DNA from: Haloterrigena alkaliphila
GTDB lineage: Archaea; Halobacteriota; Halobacteria; Halobacteriales; Natrialbaceae
Assembly (NCBI RefSeq): GCF_017352155.2
Contig: NZ_CP071462.1
Coordinates: 1 to 64,000 of the forward strand
DNA length: 64,000 nt
Direction: 5' to 3'
This document shows positions 54,956 through 63,919 of the stretch, piece after piece (the stretch's first letter is position 1; every line of letters begins with the position of its first letter). Both the position numbers and the translations under genes were made by a program. The notes under the pieces are model-generated. The model worked only from the letters and a program-made list of their open reading frames with translations, was not told the DNA's origin and searched no databases.

Positions 54956-55000
54956 CCGGCCGTCACGGCGCTGGCTGTCACAGAACTGGCCGTCACGTCA
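54956..55000. repeat. Three 15-bp tandem repeats between convergent genes
   Basis: Units CCGGCCGTCACGGCG, CTGGCTGTCACAGAA and CTGGCCGTCACGTCA share (C/T)GGC(C/T)GTCAC. The array starts 3 nt after one stop and ends on the stop of the convergent deacetylase gene. Confidence 0.7.
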
Positions 55001-55882
55001 CGGCGTCGCCGACACGAGCCGTTCGTAACACTCGCCCGGCGGCCCGACCCAGCCGCCCAGCGCCTTCGCTTCTCGAATCGTCCGTTCGTAGAGCGTACGG
55101 TACCCCTCGAACTCGTCGGTGTTGAAGTACCGGGGGTGCCAGAGGACGGTCATGACCGCGTTCCGTTCGCAGGCCTCCTCGAGCAGGCGGCGGCACTCGC
55201 GCCACGCCGCGTCCACCGACGGCGTGTTCGCGCGCAGCGCGATCTCCATGATCGTCAACGGGAACACGACGAAGTCGTCGCCGAACGGGCGCAGGACGTC
55301 GTACTGGCCGTCGAACCCGTACGTCGGACTCGCCCGGTAGCTGGCGTCGTACCGCAGCCCGATCGATCGGTGGTGGTCCCACGTCTCGGGCACGTTCGTG
55401 TTGAGGTAGTGCTGGCGCCCGCCGCGGATCCGATCGCCGAGCACGTCCTCGAGAACGCCCTTCTCGTAGCGGAGTCGCTGCCGGTCGTCGTACGACTCGT
55501 AGGAGCCGTGCAGGCCGACCTCCCAGCCGCCGTCGTCGAGGGCCCGGATCACGTCGACGATCTCCGGATCCCGAACGTCGTAGCGGCCGGTGTACAACAT
55601 CCAGTTGCGGGGTGCCAGCCACTCGGACGGCGACTTTTCCCGGAGACGTTTCTCGTTGAGGAAGTAGAACGCCGACCGGACGCCGAGGTCGTCCTCGAGG
55701 GCCATCAGCTCCTCGAACTGCCAGTACGGGCGCTCGTCGGTCACGAGCGATCGGAGGTGGGACGGGTCGCGCTCGGCGGCGGCGTAGTACAGCGACTGAA
55801 ACGTCTTGTAGGGCCGGTCGACGTCGTGGGTGAGACAGAGCGCGAACTCGTAGTCGTCGCCGAACGAGCGATCGGCCATCAT
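54998..55882 (-). CDS. Polysaccharide deacetylase family protein
   Basis: NodB-like carbohydrate esterase of 294 aa. FALCLTHDVDRPYKTFQSLY (about residues 13-32) holds the metal/catalytic Asp pair. GWEVGLHGSYESYDDRQRL (about 139-157) holds the second metal His motif. RYDASYRASPTYGFDGQYD and VMTVLWHPRYFN complete the active-site rim. It would remove N- or O-acetyl groups from a glycan, producing free amines. The start overlaps the upstream DUF354 stop (ATGA), so it is the last gene of GT2-DUF354-deacetylase. Confidence 0.88.
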   Translation of the reverse strand: MMADRSFGDDYEFALCLTHDVDRPYKTFQSLYYAAAERDPSHLRSLVTDERPYWQFEELMALEDDLGVRSAFYFLNEKRLREKSPSEWLAPRNWMLYTGRYDVRDPEIVDVIRALDDGGWEVGLHGSYESYDDRQRLRYEKGVLEDVLGDRIRGGRQHYLNTNVPETWDHHRSIGLRYDASYRASPTYGFDGQYDVLRPFGDDFVVFPLTIMEIALRANTPSVDAAWRECRRLLEEACERNAVMTVLWHPRYFNTDEFEGYRTLYERTIREAKALGGWVGPPGECYERLVSATP

Positions 55883-57057
55883 CCGCGAACCACCCGCTCG
55901 ACGGTGTCGACGACGAACGACGTGGTGTCGACGCTCTCCTCGAGGAGTCGCCGACGGCGCCGCTCCCAGGTCGAGTCGTCGGTCGCCAGCAGTTCTCGAG
56001 CCGCGTCGGCGACGGCGGCCGTGCCGGTTTCCTGGGGGAGCCGTCGTAACAACCCGTAGCGCGTCTCGAGTTCCTCGAGCACGCCCGCGTCGAGATCCGA
56101 GACGTACAGCGAGGGCGTGCCGAGGACGGCGCTCTCGATGGCCATCGTGGCGCTCTCCCCCAGGAACAGGTCGGCGTGGGCGAGCAGGTCGTGCATCCGC
56201 TCGGGCGGCAGGTCGAATCGGCGGTCGGCCAACGCCGGCGGCAGCTCACCTTCCGCAGAGAGGCGGACCGTCGCGCCGAAGCGCTCGAGTTCGGCGACGA
56301 GGCGCTCGATGTCGTTCATTCCGTCGCGGCCGAAGTCGTGGGCGGCGTTCCACGAGACCAGTCGCAGGACGACCAGCGGATCGTCGGTGGTCGCGTTAGG
56401 GGCGGTGCCGGTACGGGTTGCGGCCCCGGAACCGGCACCGCTGTTCGTGCCAGAACCGCTGTCGGCAGAAGGCCCGAAATCTGTACTGACGCCACCGTCT
56501 GCCCGGGGAGCGGCGGGCGCGGCCGGTCGCGCTCCAATCTCGGCGAGCACCCTCGGATCGGGCGTGAACCGGTCCGGGTGGAGGTACGCCAGTTCGTGGT
56601 AGCCGCTGTAGGCGTAGTGGCCGTCACCGAGGTCGTCCCGGAAGGCCCGCGGCGTGCAGACGAGGTCGGCGAACGGGAACGTGATGGCGTTCTGGAAGGT
56701 TGCGTGTTCGGTGTCGGTAAACAGCACGCTGTGGCCGTCGACGACCGTGGAGGCGTGTGCGACCGCCGGTTCGCCGATCGCGAGCAGCGCGTCCGGCGAG
56801 AGTTCTCGAGCGCGTTTCAGGATCCGGTACTCGTAGACCGCCTGGACTTTCGCGAGTTCGACGGTCGATTCGGCGCTGCCCGCCAGCACCTCGTATTCCA
56901 TATCGTAGGCCTCGAGGAGGTCGCAGGTCACGTCCTTGTCGCGGGCGTAGACGTGAACGTCGTAGCCCCGGTCCTCGAGGTCCGCGACGGCGTTCCTGAA
57001 GAAGTGGACGTGGGCCGGGTGCTGAATCGTGATCAGGACCCGGTCCCGCTCAGTCAT
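55879..57057 (-). CDS. DUF354 family glycosyltransferase-like protein
   Basis: Protein of 392 aa with a GT-B/UDP-GlcNAc-2-epimerase-like fold typical of DUF354. N-terminal ITIQHPAHVHFFRNAVADLEDRGYDVHVYARD and later VLGTPSLYVSDLDAGVLEELE are family blocks. About residues 190-220 a Ser/Gly/Ala/Thr low-complexity stretch (SADSGSGTNSGAGSGAATRT) interrupts the domain, probably as a loop. The exact reaction is unknown. Its start overlaps the end of the GT2 gene by 8 nt, and its stop overlaps the deacetylase start. Confidence 0.82.
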   Translation of the reverse strand: MTERDRVLITIQHPAHVHFFRNAVADLEDRGYDVHVYARDKDVTCDLLEAYDMEYEVLAGSAESTVELAKVQAVYEYRILKRARELSPDALLAIGEPAVAHASTVVDGHSVLFTDTEHATFQNAITFPFADLVCTPRAFRDDLGDGHYAYSGYHELAYLHPDRFTPDPRVLAEIGARPAAPAAPRADGGVSTDFGPSADSGSGTNSGAGSGAATRTGTAPNATTDDPLVVLRLVSWNAAHDFGRDGMNDIERLVAELERFGATVRLSAEGELPPALADRRFDLPPERMHDLLAHADLFLGESATMAIESAVLGTPSLYVSDLDAGVLEELETRYGLLRRLPQETGTAAVADAARELLATDDSTWERRRRRLLEESVDTTSFVVDTVERVVRG

Positions 57058-58072
57058 AGAACTGCACCTCGCGGGGTTCGTTGACCTGCATGTCGAACAG
57101 CATCGCGAACAGCAGGAACAGGCTCCCGGTGATGAACAGGAGGATGCTCAACGACCCGCGCACGAACAGCGGGTACGCGAGCATCAGCCAGGCGTACAGC
57201 GACCAGAGGAGGCCGCCGAGGGCCACGCCGCAGATCACCGCGCCGAAGAGGTAAAACAGCGCGAGCGGATGGAAGTCGAGGACGAGGTACCGGGTCTTGA
57301 GCCGCCAGAAGAAGTTCTTCAGGAGCATTCCGGACACCTTCCGAATGTAGGACGGGTACTTGATGCTCGACTCCTCGTCGCCGTAGACGGCCGGCATCGC
57401 GACGTCGGCGACCCGCATCCCCTTGGCGTTGAGCTTTACCAGGAGGTCGTTGCAGTAGCCGTAGTACTCGTACATCTCCTCGATCTCGACGTTCTCGAGC
57501 GCCCGCAGCGAGATGGCCGTGTACCCGTTTTGCGGGTCCATCATCTTCCAGTAGCCCGAGGCGATCTTCGTGAGGAACGTCAGGACCGAGTTCCCGAGGA
57601 ATCGCCACCGCGACATTCCCTCCCGGTACTCCCGGTCGAGCAGGCGATTCCCCTTCGTGTAGTCCACCTCGCCGTCGACGATCGGATCGAGGAACCGCGG
57701 TAGGATGTCGGGATCCATCTGGCCGTCGCCGCCCATCACCGCCGTGATGTCGACCTCGTCCTCGAGCGCCTCGAGGTAGCCGGTCTTGATCGCGCCGCCG
57801 ACGCCCCGGTTCGTCTCGTGGCGGATCGGAACGACGCGACGATCGAAGGCCGGCCCCCCGTCGGCTGCGACGGTCGGGGCCTCTTCCGCTCGCGTCTCCT
57901 CGTTGAGCTCCGCCGCGGTCTCGGTGATCTCCTCCCAGGTCTCGTCGGACGACGCGTCGTCGACGGCGTAGATCCGATCGACGTACTCCGGCATCGTCTC
58001 GAGGACCTCGCCGACGAATCCCTCCTCGTTGTACGCCGGAACCACGACGGCGACCGTGTGCTGCCTATACAT
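57050..58072 (-). CDS. Family 2 glycosyltransferase with C-terminal membrane helices
   Basis: Protein of 340 aa. The GT2 N-terminal domain has VAVVVPAYNEEGFVGEVLE (residues 7-25), nucleotide-sugar-binding DD (YAVDDASSDETW) and a catalytic AVMGGDGQMDPDIL block. Two C-terminal TM helices (about 275-300 and 305-328) place it at the membrane. Similar proteins transfer sugars to dolichyl phosphate (AglJ/DPM-like). It is the first gene of an operon with DUF354 and the deacetylase. Between the first motifs there is an acidic insertion (ELNEETRAEEAPTVAADGG). Confidence 0.88.
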   Translation of the reverse strand: MYRQHTVAVVVPAYNEEGFVGEVLETMPEYVDRIYAVDDASSDETWEEITETAAELNEETRAEEAPTVAADGGPAFDRRVVPIRHETNRGVGGAIKTGYLEALEDEVDITAVMGGDGQMDPDILPRFLDPIVDGEVDYTKGNRLLDREYREGMSRWRFLGNSVLTFLTKIASGYWKMMDPQNGYTAISLRALENVEIEEMYEYYGYCNDLLVKLNAKGMRVADVAMPAVYGDEESSIKYPSYIRKVSGMLLKNFFWRLKTRYLVLDFHPLALFYLFGAVICGVALGGLLWSLYAWLMLAYPLFVRGSLSILLFITGSLFLLFAMLFDMQVNEPREVQFYD

Positions 58073-59159
58073 CGATGTCGACCTCCGCCGGAATCGATCG
58101 GCCGCGGGGCCAACTGGTCATTCGTGAGTCCCTCCGCGCACCGGCGCTCGCTCACAATCGCTCGGGCCGCCGGCCAGAGCGCTCGAGCGCTGATGGTCGG
58201 CGGTGTCGTCAGGGGCTCGCACGCTGTCCGTGCGTAACTGTCGGAGCGCTCCCCTGCGACGTCGCCGATCGATCGCGACGCGATCGGCACCCGCTGCTTC
58301 CGTCGGCCGGCGGCCGGACAGCCGGGCTCGACTCCCGGGCGGTCGGCCGCCGGCTGCGGGTGCAGACGCGAGATATCGGTGAACGTCGGTTACACCATCC
58401 ATGACTCGAACACGCCGCTATCGTGACACCGAGTAGGGGATTGTTATTTCACTCGTACAGTTTGTTCATTCTGCGTAACATCCGGCCGGTGTGTGGCTCA
58501 CTTTCAATTTATCCTACCAAGAAGCAACGGAAACGTAGCTATGATTAAAACATTTCAATTCCAGAGACGGTGCCGATAGCGATTCCGGACGCCGCGTTCT
58601 GTCAACCCATTCGTTCATCGTCGTTGTCAGCGATCGGCCAACCAACACCGGTCGTTCACGGCTATCGTAGTGGGATCCGTGAGACCATCTTCGTAAATTC
58701 CAAGCAATATTTAGATATATAATACTCTCCTTCCTGAAGTTTGGCGGGTGTGACAACCCGCTATCCATTCCATACAGACACGAACCGTGATCCGTTCAGG
58801 CCGCCGACTATTCGACTCGGTGATAGCCCGCTTCCTACCGTGAACCGTCAGTTTTCGTACTCGTCAGTCGGTCCTTCGCTGTCGGCGCTGTGGCCAATAG
58901 CTGGTCCGTCGCGAGCGTGTCGGCGTGGAATTGGGACCGACCAGTTATCAGACCTCGTGGAGGTCAACGTCAGTGTCCCGAACCGGACCGCTAGTCGTCC
59001 GTTCCCACCGAGAGCACACTCGAGTCGCCGCCGTCAGTCGCCGTCACCCGCGATCCTCCGGTGACGATCCAGTCCATGCCACGACCGTTCACGGAACCCG
59101 AGGGCGATCACGACCCTGCTGCACGGGGGTTTTTGGGATAGCGACCGTACGATGACGCA
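58073..59159. other. Long intergenic region between the glycan locus and ppc
   Basis: About 1.09 kb with no supported gene. The left part (58073-58430) is GC-rich with arginine-rich shadow frames. 58430-58790 is A/T-rich; on the minus strand it has CTGTACGAGTGAAATAACAA (58441-58460), matching the motif at 51283-51302, so the GT2 transcript could start there and have a leader of about 350 nt. A short minus-strand frame at 58514-58768 (84 aa) has no recognisable domain. The ppc promoter is at the right edge. Confidence 0.45.
59130..59137 (+). promoter_or_regulatory. TATA-like box of ppc
   Basis: TTTTTGGG-type box about 23-30 nt before the ppc ATG at 59160. Weak match, but the spacing is right for a leaderless transcript. 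Confidence 0.3.
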
Positions 59160-61904
59160 ATGAGACTCCATAACAGAGAGATCCGGCAGGACGTTCGGGA
59201 ACTCGGCGCGTTGCTCGGCGACGTGCTCGAGGAACAGACCTCTCGGAGAGCGTTCGAGACGGTCGAATCGTCCCGACGGGCCGCGATCGACTACCGGTCG
59301 GGCGATCTCGAGTCGCGCGAGTCGCTGATCGCGGACCTCGAGGCGCTCTCACCACACCAGCAGCGGATCGTCGCGCGGGCGTTTACGACCTACTTCGAAC
59401 TGATCAACCTCGCCGAGGAACGCGAGCGTGTGCGGACGATCCGCACCGAGTCTCACGAGGAGACCCTCGAGGATAGCCTCGAGACGGCAGCCGAGGAGTT
59501 AGGGAAGCGGGACATCGACACCGTTCGGCAGGTGCTCGAGGACGTGCTGATCGAGCCGACCTTTACCGCACATCCGACCGAAGCCCGCCGGAAGACCGTC
59601 AAATCGAAGCTTCGGACCATCTCGACGCACCTCGAGACGCTCGACGAGCGACTCCTGACCGAGAAAGAAGAGAGCCAGATCTGGCGCGATATCGACGCGG
59701 AGGTGACCAGCCTCTGGCAGACGCCGCAGGTACGCAATCGTCAGCCCGAACCCGAGGACGAGGCGCGCAACGTCCAGTGGTACCTCGAGAACACGCTGTT
59801 CGACGTGGTCGGCGAGGTCTACGACGAACTGGCCGACGCCATCGACGCGGAAGTCGAACCCGGCCTCGAGATCCCGAAACTGTTCGAGTTCCGCTCGTGG
59901 GCGGGCAGCGATCGCGACGGTAACCCCTTCGTCACCCCCGAGGTGACCGCGAACACGCTCGAGCGCCAGCGCGAGGTCGTCCTCGAGAAGTACCGCGACG
60001 AACTCAAGCGCCTCTCCGGCGTCTTGAGTCAGGACGGTAGCCGGATCGAGACGGGAAGCGAGTTCGAGGCCACTCTGGAAGAAGATCGCGAGCGACTGCC
60101 CGGCAGCGCTCGCACGGCCCAGGAGCGGTATCCGGGCGAGCCCTACCGGCAGAAGCTCAAACTCATGCGCGAACGCCTCGCCCGGGTCGGCGACGTCCGA
60201 CCGGGCGGCTACGACGACGTCGACGACCTCCTCGCGGACCTCGCGGTCATCGCCCAGAGCCTGCGAAACAACGGCGCCGAGAGCGTCGTCGAGGCCCACG
60301 TCGACCCGATCCGCCGACAGGTCGCCACATTCGGCTTCTCGCTGGCCAGCCTCGACCTCCGCGAACACCAACAGAAACACACCGACGCCATCGCCGAGGC
60401 CCTCGAGAGCGAGGGAATAGACTACCACGGCCTGAGCGAGGACGAGCGCGTCGACCTGCTGACCGACGCCGTCTTGCAGGACGAACCCGTCGTCGACCTC
60501 TCGGCAACCGAGGGGTTCTCGGCGGAGTCGACACGCGTCCTCGAACTGTTCGAGGACCTCGGCGACTGGCAGACGGAGTACGGCGTCCACGCCATCGACA
60601 CCTACGCCATCTCGATGACCGACGAACCGAGTCACGTCCTCGAGGTCCTGTTCCTCGCGGATCAGGCGGGCGTGGTCTCCCTGCCCGAGCACTCGGGAAT
60701 CGACATCGTCCCGCTGCTCGAGACCGAGTACGCCCTCTCGGGGGCCCGCCGCATCATGGGCACGCTCTTCGAGAACGAAGCCTACTCGCAAGCGTTGGAG
60801 GCCCGGGGGCAGACCCAGGAGATCATGCTGGGCTACTCGGACTCGAACAAGGAGAACGGCTTTCTGGCGGCGAACTGGTCGCTCTTTAAAAATCAGCGGC
60901 GACTGGGCGAGATCTGCGACGACTACGACGTGCAGATGCGGCTGTTCCACGGCCGCGGCGGCTCGATTTCGCGGGGCGGCGGCCCGATGAACGAGGCGCT
61001 GCTGGCGCTGCCGAACAACACGATCACGGGTCAGGTCAAGTTCACCGAGCAGGGCGAGGCCATCGCCGAGAAGTACGGCAATCCCCGCATCGCCGAACGC
61101 AACATCGAACAGATGCTCAACGCGCAACTCCGCGCGCGCCTGTACGCGATGGAAGAACCCGACGAGCAGGAACTTCCCGAGGAGTGGTTCGACGCCATGG
61201 AGACGATGGCCGACGCCGCCCGGCAGGAGTATCGCGACCTCCTCGAGAGCGACGGATTCGTCAGCTACTTCGAGCAGGCGACGCCGATCACCGTCATCGA
61301 GGATCTGGACCTCGGCTCTCGGCCCGCCTCGCGCAGCGGCGAACGCACCGTCGAGGACCTGCGGGCGATCCCGTGGGTGTTCTCCTGGACCCAGTCGCGG
61401 TGTATCCTCCCCGGGTGGTACGCGCTGGCCTCCGGCGTGGATGCGTATCTGGAGGGCGAGGAGCCACGCTCCTCGGACGAGTCGAGCGGCGATGAGCCGC
61501 GAGACGACGGCGGCTCGATGGAGACTCTCCAGGAGATGTACGACGAGTGGTCGTTCTTCCGGACCACGCTCGACAACGCCGCCCTCTCGCTCTCTCGCAC
61601 CGAACTCGGGATCGCCGACCAGTACGCCGACCTGGCGGATCCCGAGCTTCGGGAACGGTTCTTCCCGCGGCTCACCGACGAGTACCAGCGGGCGACGGAG
61701 TTGATCACCGAGATCGGCCAGCGCGATGATCTCCACACCCGCGACTGGCTCGGCGAGAACCTCGCGCGGCGCAACCCGTACGTCGACCCGCTGAACCTGC
61801 TGCAGGTCTACCTGCTCGACCGGACCCACCGTACCGACATCGAGGAGCGGACGCTGCGGCTGACCGTCAAGGGAATCGCGGCCGGCATGAAGAACACCGG
61901 GTGA
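59160..61904 (+). CDS. ppc: Phosphoenolpyruvate carboxylase
   Basis: Bacterial-type PEPC of 914 aa that carboxylates phosphoenolpyruvate with bicarbonate to oxaloacetate, an anaplerotic reaction. Catalytic/ligand blocks are FTAHPTEARRKTVKSKL (His near residue 140), RSWAGSDRDGNPFVT (about 245-259), QEIMLGYSDSNKENGFLAANW (about 554-574) and the glycine loop FHGRGGSISRGGGP (about 600-613). The C-terminus is MKNTG, as usual. A charged loop (EEPRSSDESSGDEPRDDGG) is inserted near residue 770. Monocistronic. Confidence 0.95.
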   Translation: MRLHNREIRQDVRELGALLGDVLEEQTSRRAFETVESSRRAAIDYRSGDLESRESLIADLEALSPHQQRIVARAFTTYFELINLAEERERVRTIRTESHEETLEDSLETAAEELGKRDIDTVRQVLEDVLIEPTFTAHPTEARRKTVKSKLRTISTHLETLDERLLTEKEESQIWRDIDAEVTSLWQTPQVRNRQPEPEDEARNVQWYLENTLFDVVGEVYDELADAIDAEVEPGLEIPKLFEFRSWAGSDRDGNPFVTPEVTANTLERQREVVLEKYRDELKRLSGVLSQDGSRIETGSEFEATLEEDRERLPGSARTAQERYPGEPYRQKLKLMRERLARVGDVRPGGYDDVDDLLADLAVIAQSLRNNGAESVVEAHVDPIRRQVATFGFSLASLDLREHQQKHTDAIAEALESEGIDYHGLSEDERVDLLTDAVLQDEPVVDLSATEGFSAESTRVLELFEDLGDWQTEYGVHAIDTYAISMTDEPSHVLEVLFLADQAGVVSLPEHSGIDIVPLLETEYALSGARRIMGTLFENEAYSQALEARGQTQEIMLGYSDSNKENGFLAANWSLFKNQRRLGEICDDYDVQMRLFHGRGGSISRGGGPMNEALLALPNNTITGQVKFTEQGEAIAEKYGNPRIAERNIEQMLNAQLRARLYAMEEPDEQELPEEWFDAMETMADAARQEYRDLLESDGFVSYFEQATPITVIEDLDLGSRPASRSGERTVEDLRAIPWVFSWTQSRCILPGWYALASGVDAYLEGEEPRSSDESSGDEPRDDGGSMETLQEMYDEWSFFRTTLDNAALSLSRTELGIADQYADLADPELRERFFPRLTDEYQRATELITEIGQRDDLHTRDWLGENLARRNPYVDPLNLLQVYLLDRTHRTDIEERTLRLTVKGIAAGMKNTG

Positions 61905-61974
61905 CGGGCCAATTCGGTGCGGACGCCGCGCCGCCGTGACGCCACCGTGACGCCGACACCGGCGTCCGATTACG

Positions 61975-62502
61975 TCACCGCTCTTCGTCGTACCGCTCCG
62001 CCGCCGACTCGAACCCCAACTCTTCGTACTCGCGCCCGCGGCGTTCCTCGAGCGCGGCGATCGCCTCGGGATCCGGGCCCGCGTCGTCGGTGATCCGCGC
62101 CCACGAGTTGTGGACCTTGGCGTGACACCACCGACAGAGGTAGACCGTGATCTCGTGGGTGAGTTCCTCGCCGTCGCGCGCGTACGAGAGGTGATGTTCC
62201 TCGAGCAGCGGGCGCTCGTCGTCGTGGGCCATGCGCTTCTCCGCGATGCCACAGCGGACGCACTCGCGGTCCCGGTTGCGCGAACGGAAGTGCGGACAGT
62301 CGCGCCACTCCCAGTCCGATTCGGGGTCGACGACGGGACACTCGTAGTCGTCTTCGGCGCGCTGGCGGGCGAACTCCGGGTCGTGCTCGTAGTGGTCGAA
62401 GGCGTACCGGCACGTTCCCTCGCCGGTGAGGTGGTCGCAGACGCCCGCGAACTCGTAGGGGTCGTCGACGCCGACCGACGTGCCCCGCGGCGTTTTCTCC
62501 AT
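61975..62502 (-). CDS. HNH-like zinc-binding protein
   Basis: Cys/His-rich protein of 175 aa. The central region runs CVRCGIAEKRMAHDD ... LEEHHLSYARDG ... ITVYLCRWCHAKVHNSW. It has the CxxC, HH and CxxCHxxVH pattern of an HNH endonuclease-type zinc fold. Extra cysteines lie near the N-terminus (CDHLTGEGTC, ECPVVDPE). I recall haloarchaeal homologues as DUF7097-type, without assigned function. Nuclease activity is not shown. The ATG at 62502 (MEKTPRGTSVG) is preferred over an upstream in-frame start. Confidence 0.78.
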   Translation of the reverse strand: MEKTPRGTSVGVDDPYEFAGVCDHLTGEGTCRYAFDHYEHDPEFARQRAEDDYECPVVDPESDWEWRDCPHFRSRNRDRECVRCGIAEKRMAHDDERPLLEEHHLSYARDGEELTHEITVYLCRWCHAKVHNSWARITDDAGPDPEAIAALEERRGREYEELGFESAAERYDEER

Positions 62503-62646
62503 GCGCAGTCAGCGGCCATTCGCACGGCGAGCAATTGAACGTCACGGCTCGGGGGCTTTCTTCTGGACTTCGGTCGATCACTCGGATCGTGGCCCACCAG
62601 CGATCCGTCCGATGCGATTTTCGTGTCCGCGTTCGTGGGGACCGGT

Positions 62647-63015
62647 ATGCTACCGACCGACGACTCGAGCGAGACGCTGCTCGACGCGGACGAGGTTCTC
62701 GAGGCCGTCGCCGCCCTCGGCGACCGAGACCGGTTCGAGGTCGCCTACACCCTATACGCGATGGACGCCGAGGCAGCCACGCTCGAGGCCATTGCGGCCG
62801 AAACGGAACACTCTGAGACGGACGCGAACGCGAGCATCGGCGCCCTCCGTGACGCCGGCGTCGTCACCGAGCGGATGCCGTGTCTGGTCGACCCGACCGT
62901 CGACGGCCCGGAGTACGAACTGACGGAGTTCGGCCGATTGTTGCTCGAGGAGGGCGTGCTCGCACTGTTCGAAGCAGCCGAGCAAGTCGACGAGGTCGAG
63001 TTCGGGGCGCTCTGA
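62647..63015 (+). CDS. Small winged-helix-like protein
   Basis: Protein of 122 aa with a probable winged-helix core: LDADEVLEAVAALGDRDRFEVAYTLYA (about residues 12-38), the HTH TLEAIAAETEHSETDANASI (about 45-64), then a wing and ELTEFGRLLLEEGVLALFE. It is comparable to haloarchaeal ArsR-like small regulators. The ATG at 62647 is chosen; eight further upstream codons are possible. Divergent from the HNH gene. Its targets are unknown. Confidence 0.72.
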   Translation: MLPTDDSSETLLDADEVLEAVAALGDRDRFEVAYTLYAMDAEAATLEAIAAETEHSETDANASIGALRDAGVVTERMPCLVDPTVDGPEYELTEFGRLLLEEGVLALFEAAEQVDEVEFGAL

Positions 63016-63087
63016 TCGGTTCGGACCACCGCATCGATTCGGAATGGACACGCGTTTTACGTCCCGCTCGAAACATTTCGGCCGGCA

Positions 63088-63231
63088 AACGGTGGCGCGC
63101 GCTGGCGTCACGCCTGAGCACTGCGAAGGCGTGGCGGCGATTCCGTGCGAGGGATGAGCGAGTGACCGAAGGGAACGAGCGAATCGGCTGGGGAGGGCGT
63201 GGCGATTCCCCGTTGCCACGGTAGCAGAACA
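63088..63231 (+). repeat. Dispersed structured repeat, copy 3
   Basis: Third copy of the dispersed element (plus orientation), shortest and without the insert of copy 2. It runs from CGGTGGCGCGCGCTGG to GCCACGGTAGCAGAAC. The variable hairpin is CGTCACGCCT (63106-63115) / AGGCGTGGCG (63127-63136) around GAGCACTGCGA. The 3' hairpin is CGTGGC/GCCACG. Conserved blocks are GTGCGAGGGATGAGCGAGTG and GAACGAGCGAATCGGCTGGG. It lies between the winged-helix gene and DUF192. Confidence 0.85.
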
Positions 63232-63331
63232 CGTCGTTCCGTCACTAGTTCTCTCGCACCTCGTCCCGGTCGACTCTCCGGAGACGCCTCGAGCGAGAAG
63301 ACTTTTGCTACCCGCCTTCCGACTCGAGGGC

Positions 63332-63709
63332 GTGCAGTTGGTTCACGAACCGATTTCGGGCGGCGATTCGACCGACGAACGCGATGACCGACGGGTGCTT
63401 GCGACGGACGTCGACATCGCCGACTCGCTGCTGAGCCAGACCCGCGGCCTGATGTTCCGCCGCTCGATACCCGACGACTACGCGCTGGCCTTCCAATTCG
63501 ATTCCGCGGAGGTCCGCGACGTCCACATGCTGTTCGTCTTCTTCTCGATCGACGCCCTCTGGGTCGCCGACGGCGTCGTTCAGCGCGTCGAACGCCTTCG
63601 CCCGTGGCTGAGTTTCGCCCGCGCGGAGTGCGACCTGCTCGTCGAACTTCCGGCCGGCGCTGCGGACGGCGTCGAATCCGGCGATCGGGTCGTGCTCGAG
63701 GAGGCGTGA
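63332..63709 (+). CDS. DUF192 family protein
   Basis: Protein of 125 aa from a GTG start. DUF192 signature blocks are LATDVDIADSLLSQTRGLMFRRSIPDDYAL, MLFVFFSIDALWVADGVVQ and LLVELPAGAADGVESGDRVVL. The family is a small beta-barrel of unknown function, often exported; no signal peptide is present here. The GTG at 63332 lies 27-30 nt after an A/T-rich box (GACTTTTGC, 63299-63307), favouring it over a TTG at 63305. Codon use is like the neighbours. Confidence 0.85.
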   Translation: MQLVHEPISGGDSTDERDDRRVLATDVDIADSLLSQTRGLMFRRSIPDDYALAFQFDSAEVRDVHMLFVFFSIDALWVADGVVQRVERLRPWLSFARAECDLLVELPAGAADGVESGDRVVLEEA

Positions 63710-63736
63710 TCTAGAGCCGACGTACTGCTACTCGCA

Positions 63737-63919
63737 TCACTCACCGTCCGTTTCGGTCGTTCGTGCGCCCCGGCGGATCGCGTCTCTGTGCTTCCGGGCT
63801 ATCGGGTGACCGCCGTCGTCGAGCGACGACGTCTCTTCCGACCGGGGAGACGTCTCCTCGACGAGTTGCGCCATCCGTTCGATCACTCGGTCGGGATCGT
63901 CCTCCTCGCGGGTTCCCAT
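63737..63919 (-). CDS. Small hydrophilic protein
   Basis: Very hydrophilic frame of 60 aa (MGTREEDDPDRVIERMAQLV followed by EETSPRSEETSS and basic RKHRDAIRRGARTTE), convergent with DUF192. An ATG start and acidic, helix-like composition suggest a real small haloarchaeal gene, but there is no recognisable domain. The 80 bp beyond it to the window end hold nothing that I can name. Confidence 0.45.
   Translation of the reverse strand: MGTREEDDPDRVIERMAQLVEETSPRSEETSSLDDGGHPIARKHRDAIRRGARTTETDGE

Noticed and set aside
58514-58768. 84-aa minus-strand frame in the A/T-rich part of the long gap
   Set aside because: Starts after the last helix-like region, has no domain, and no promoter or partner; not enough to call a gene.
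59499-62597. Very long minus-strand frame (1032 aa) opposite ppc
   Set aside because: Mirror-frame shadow of ppc and the HNH gene: Arg/Pro/Leu-rich composition with no domain, while the plus frame is an unmistakable PEPC.
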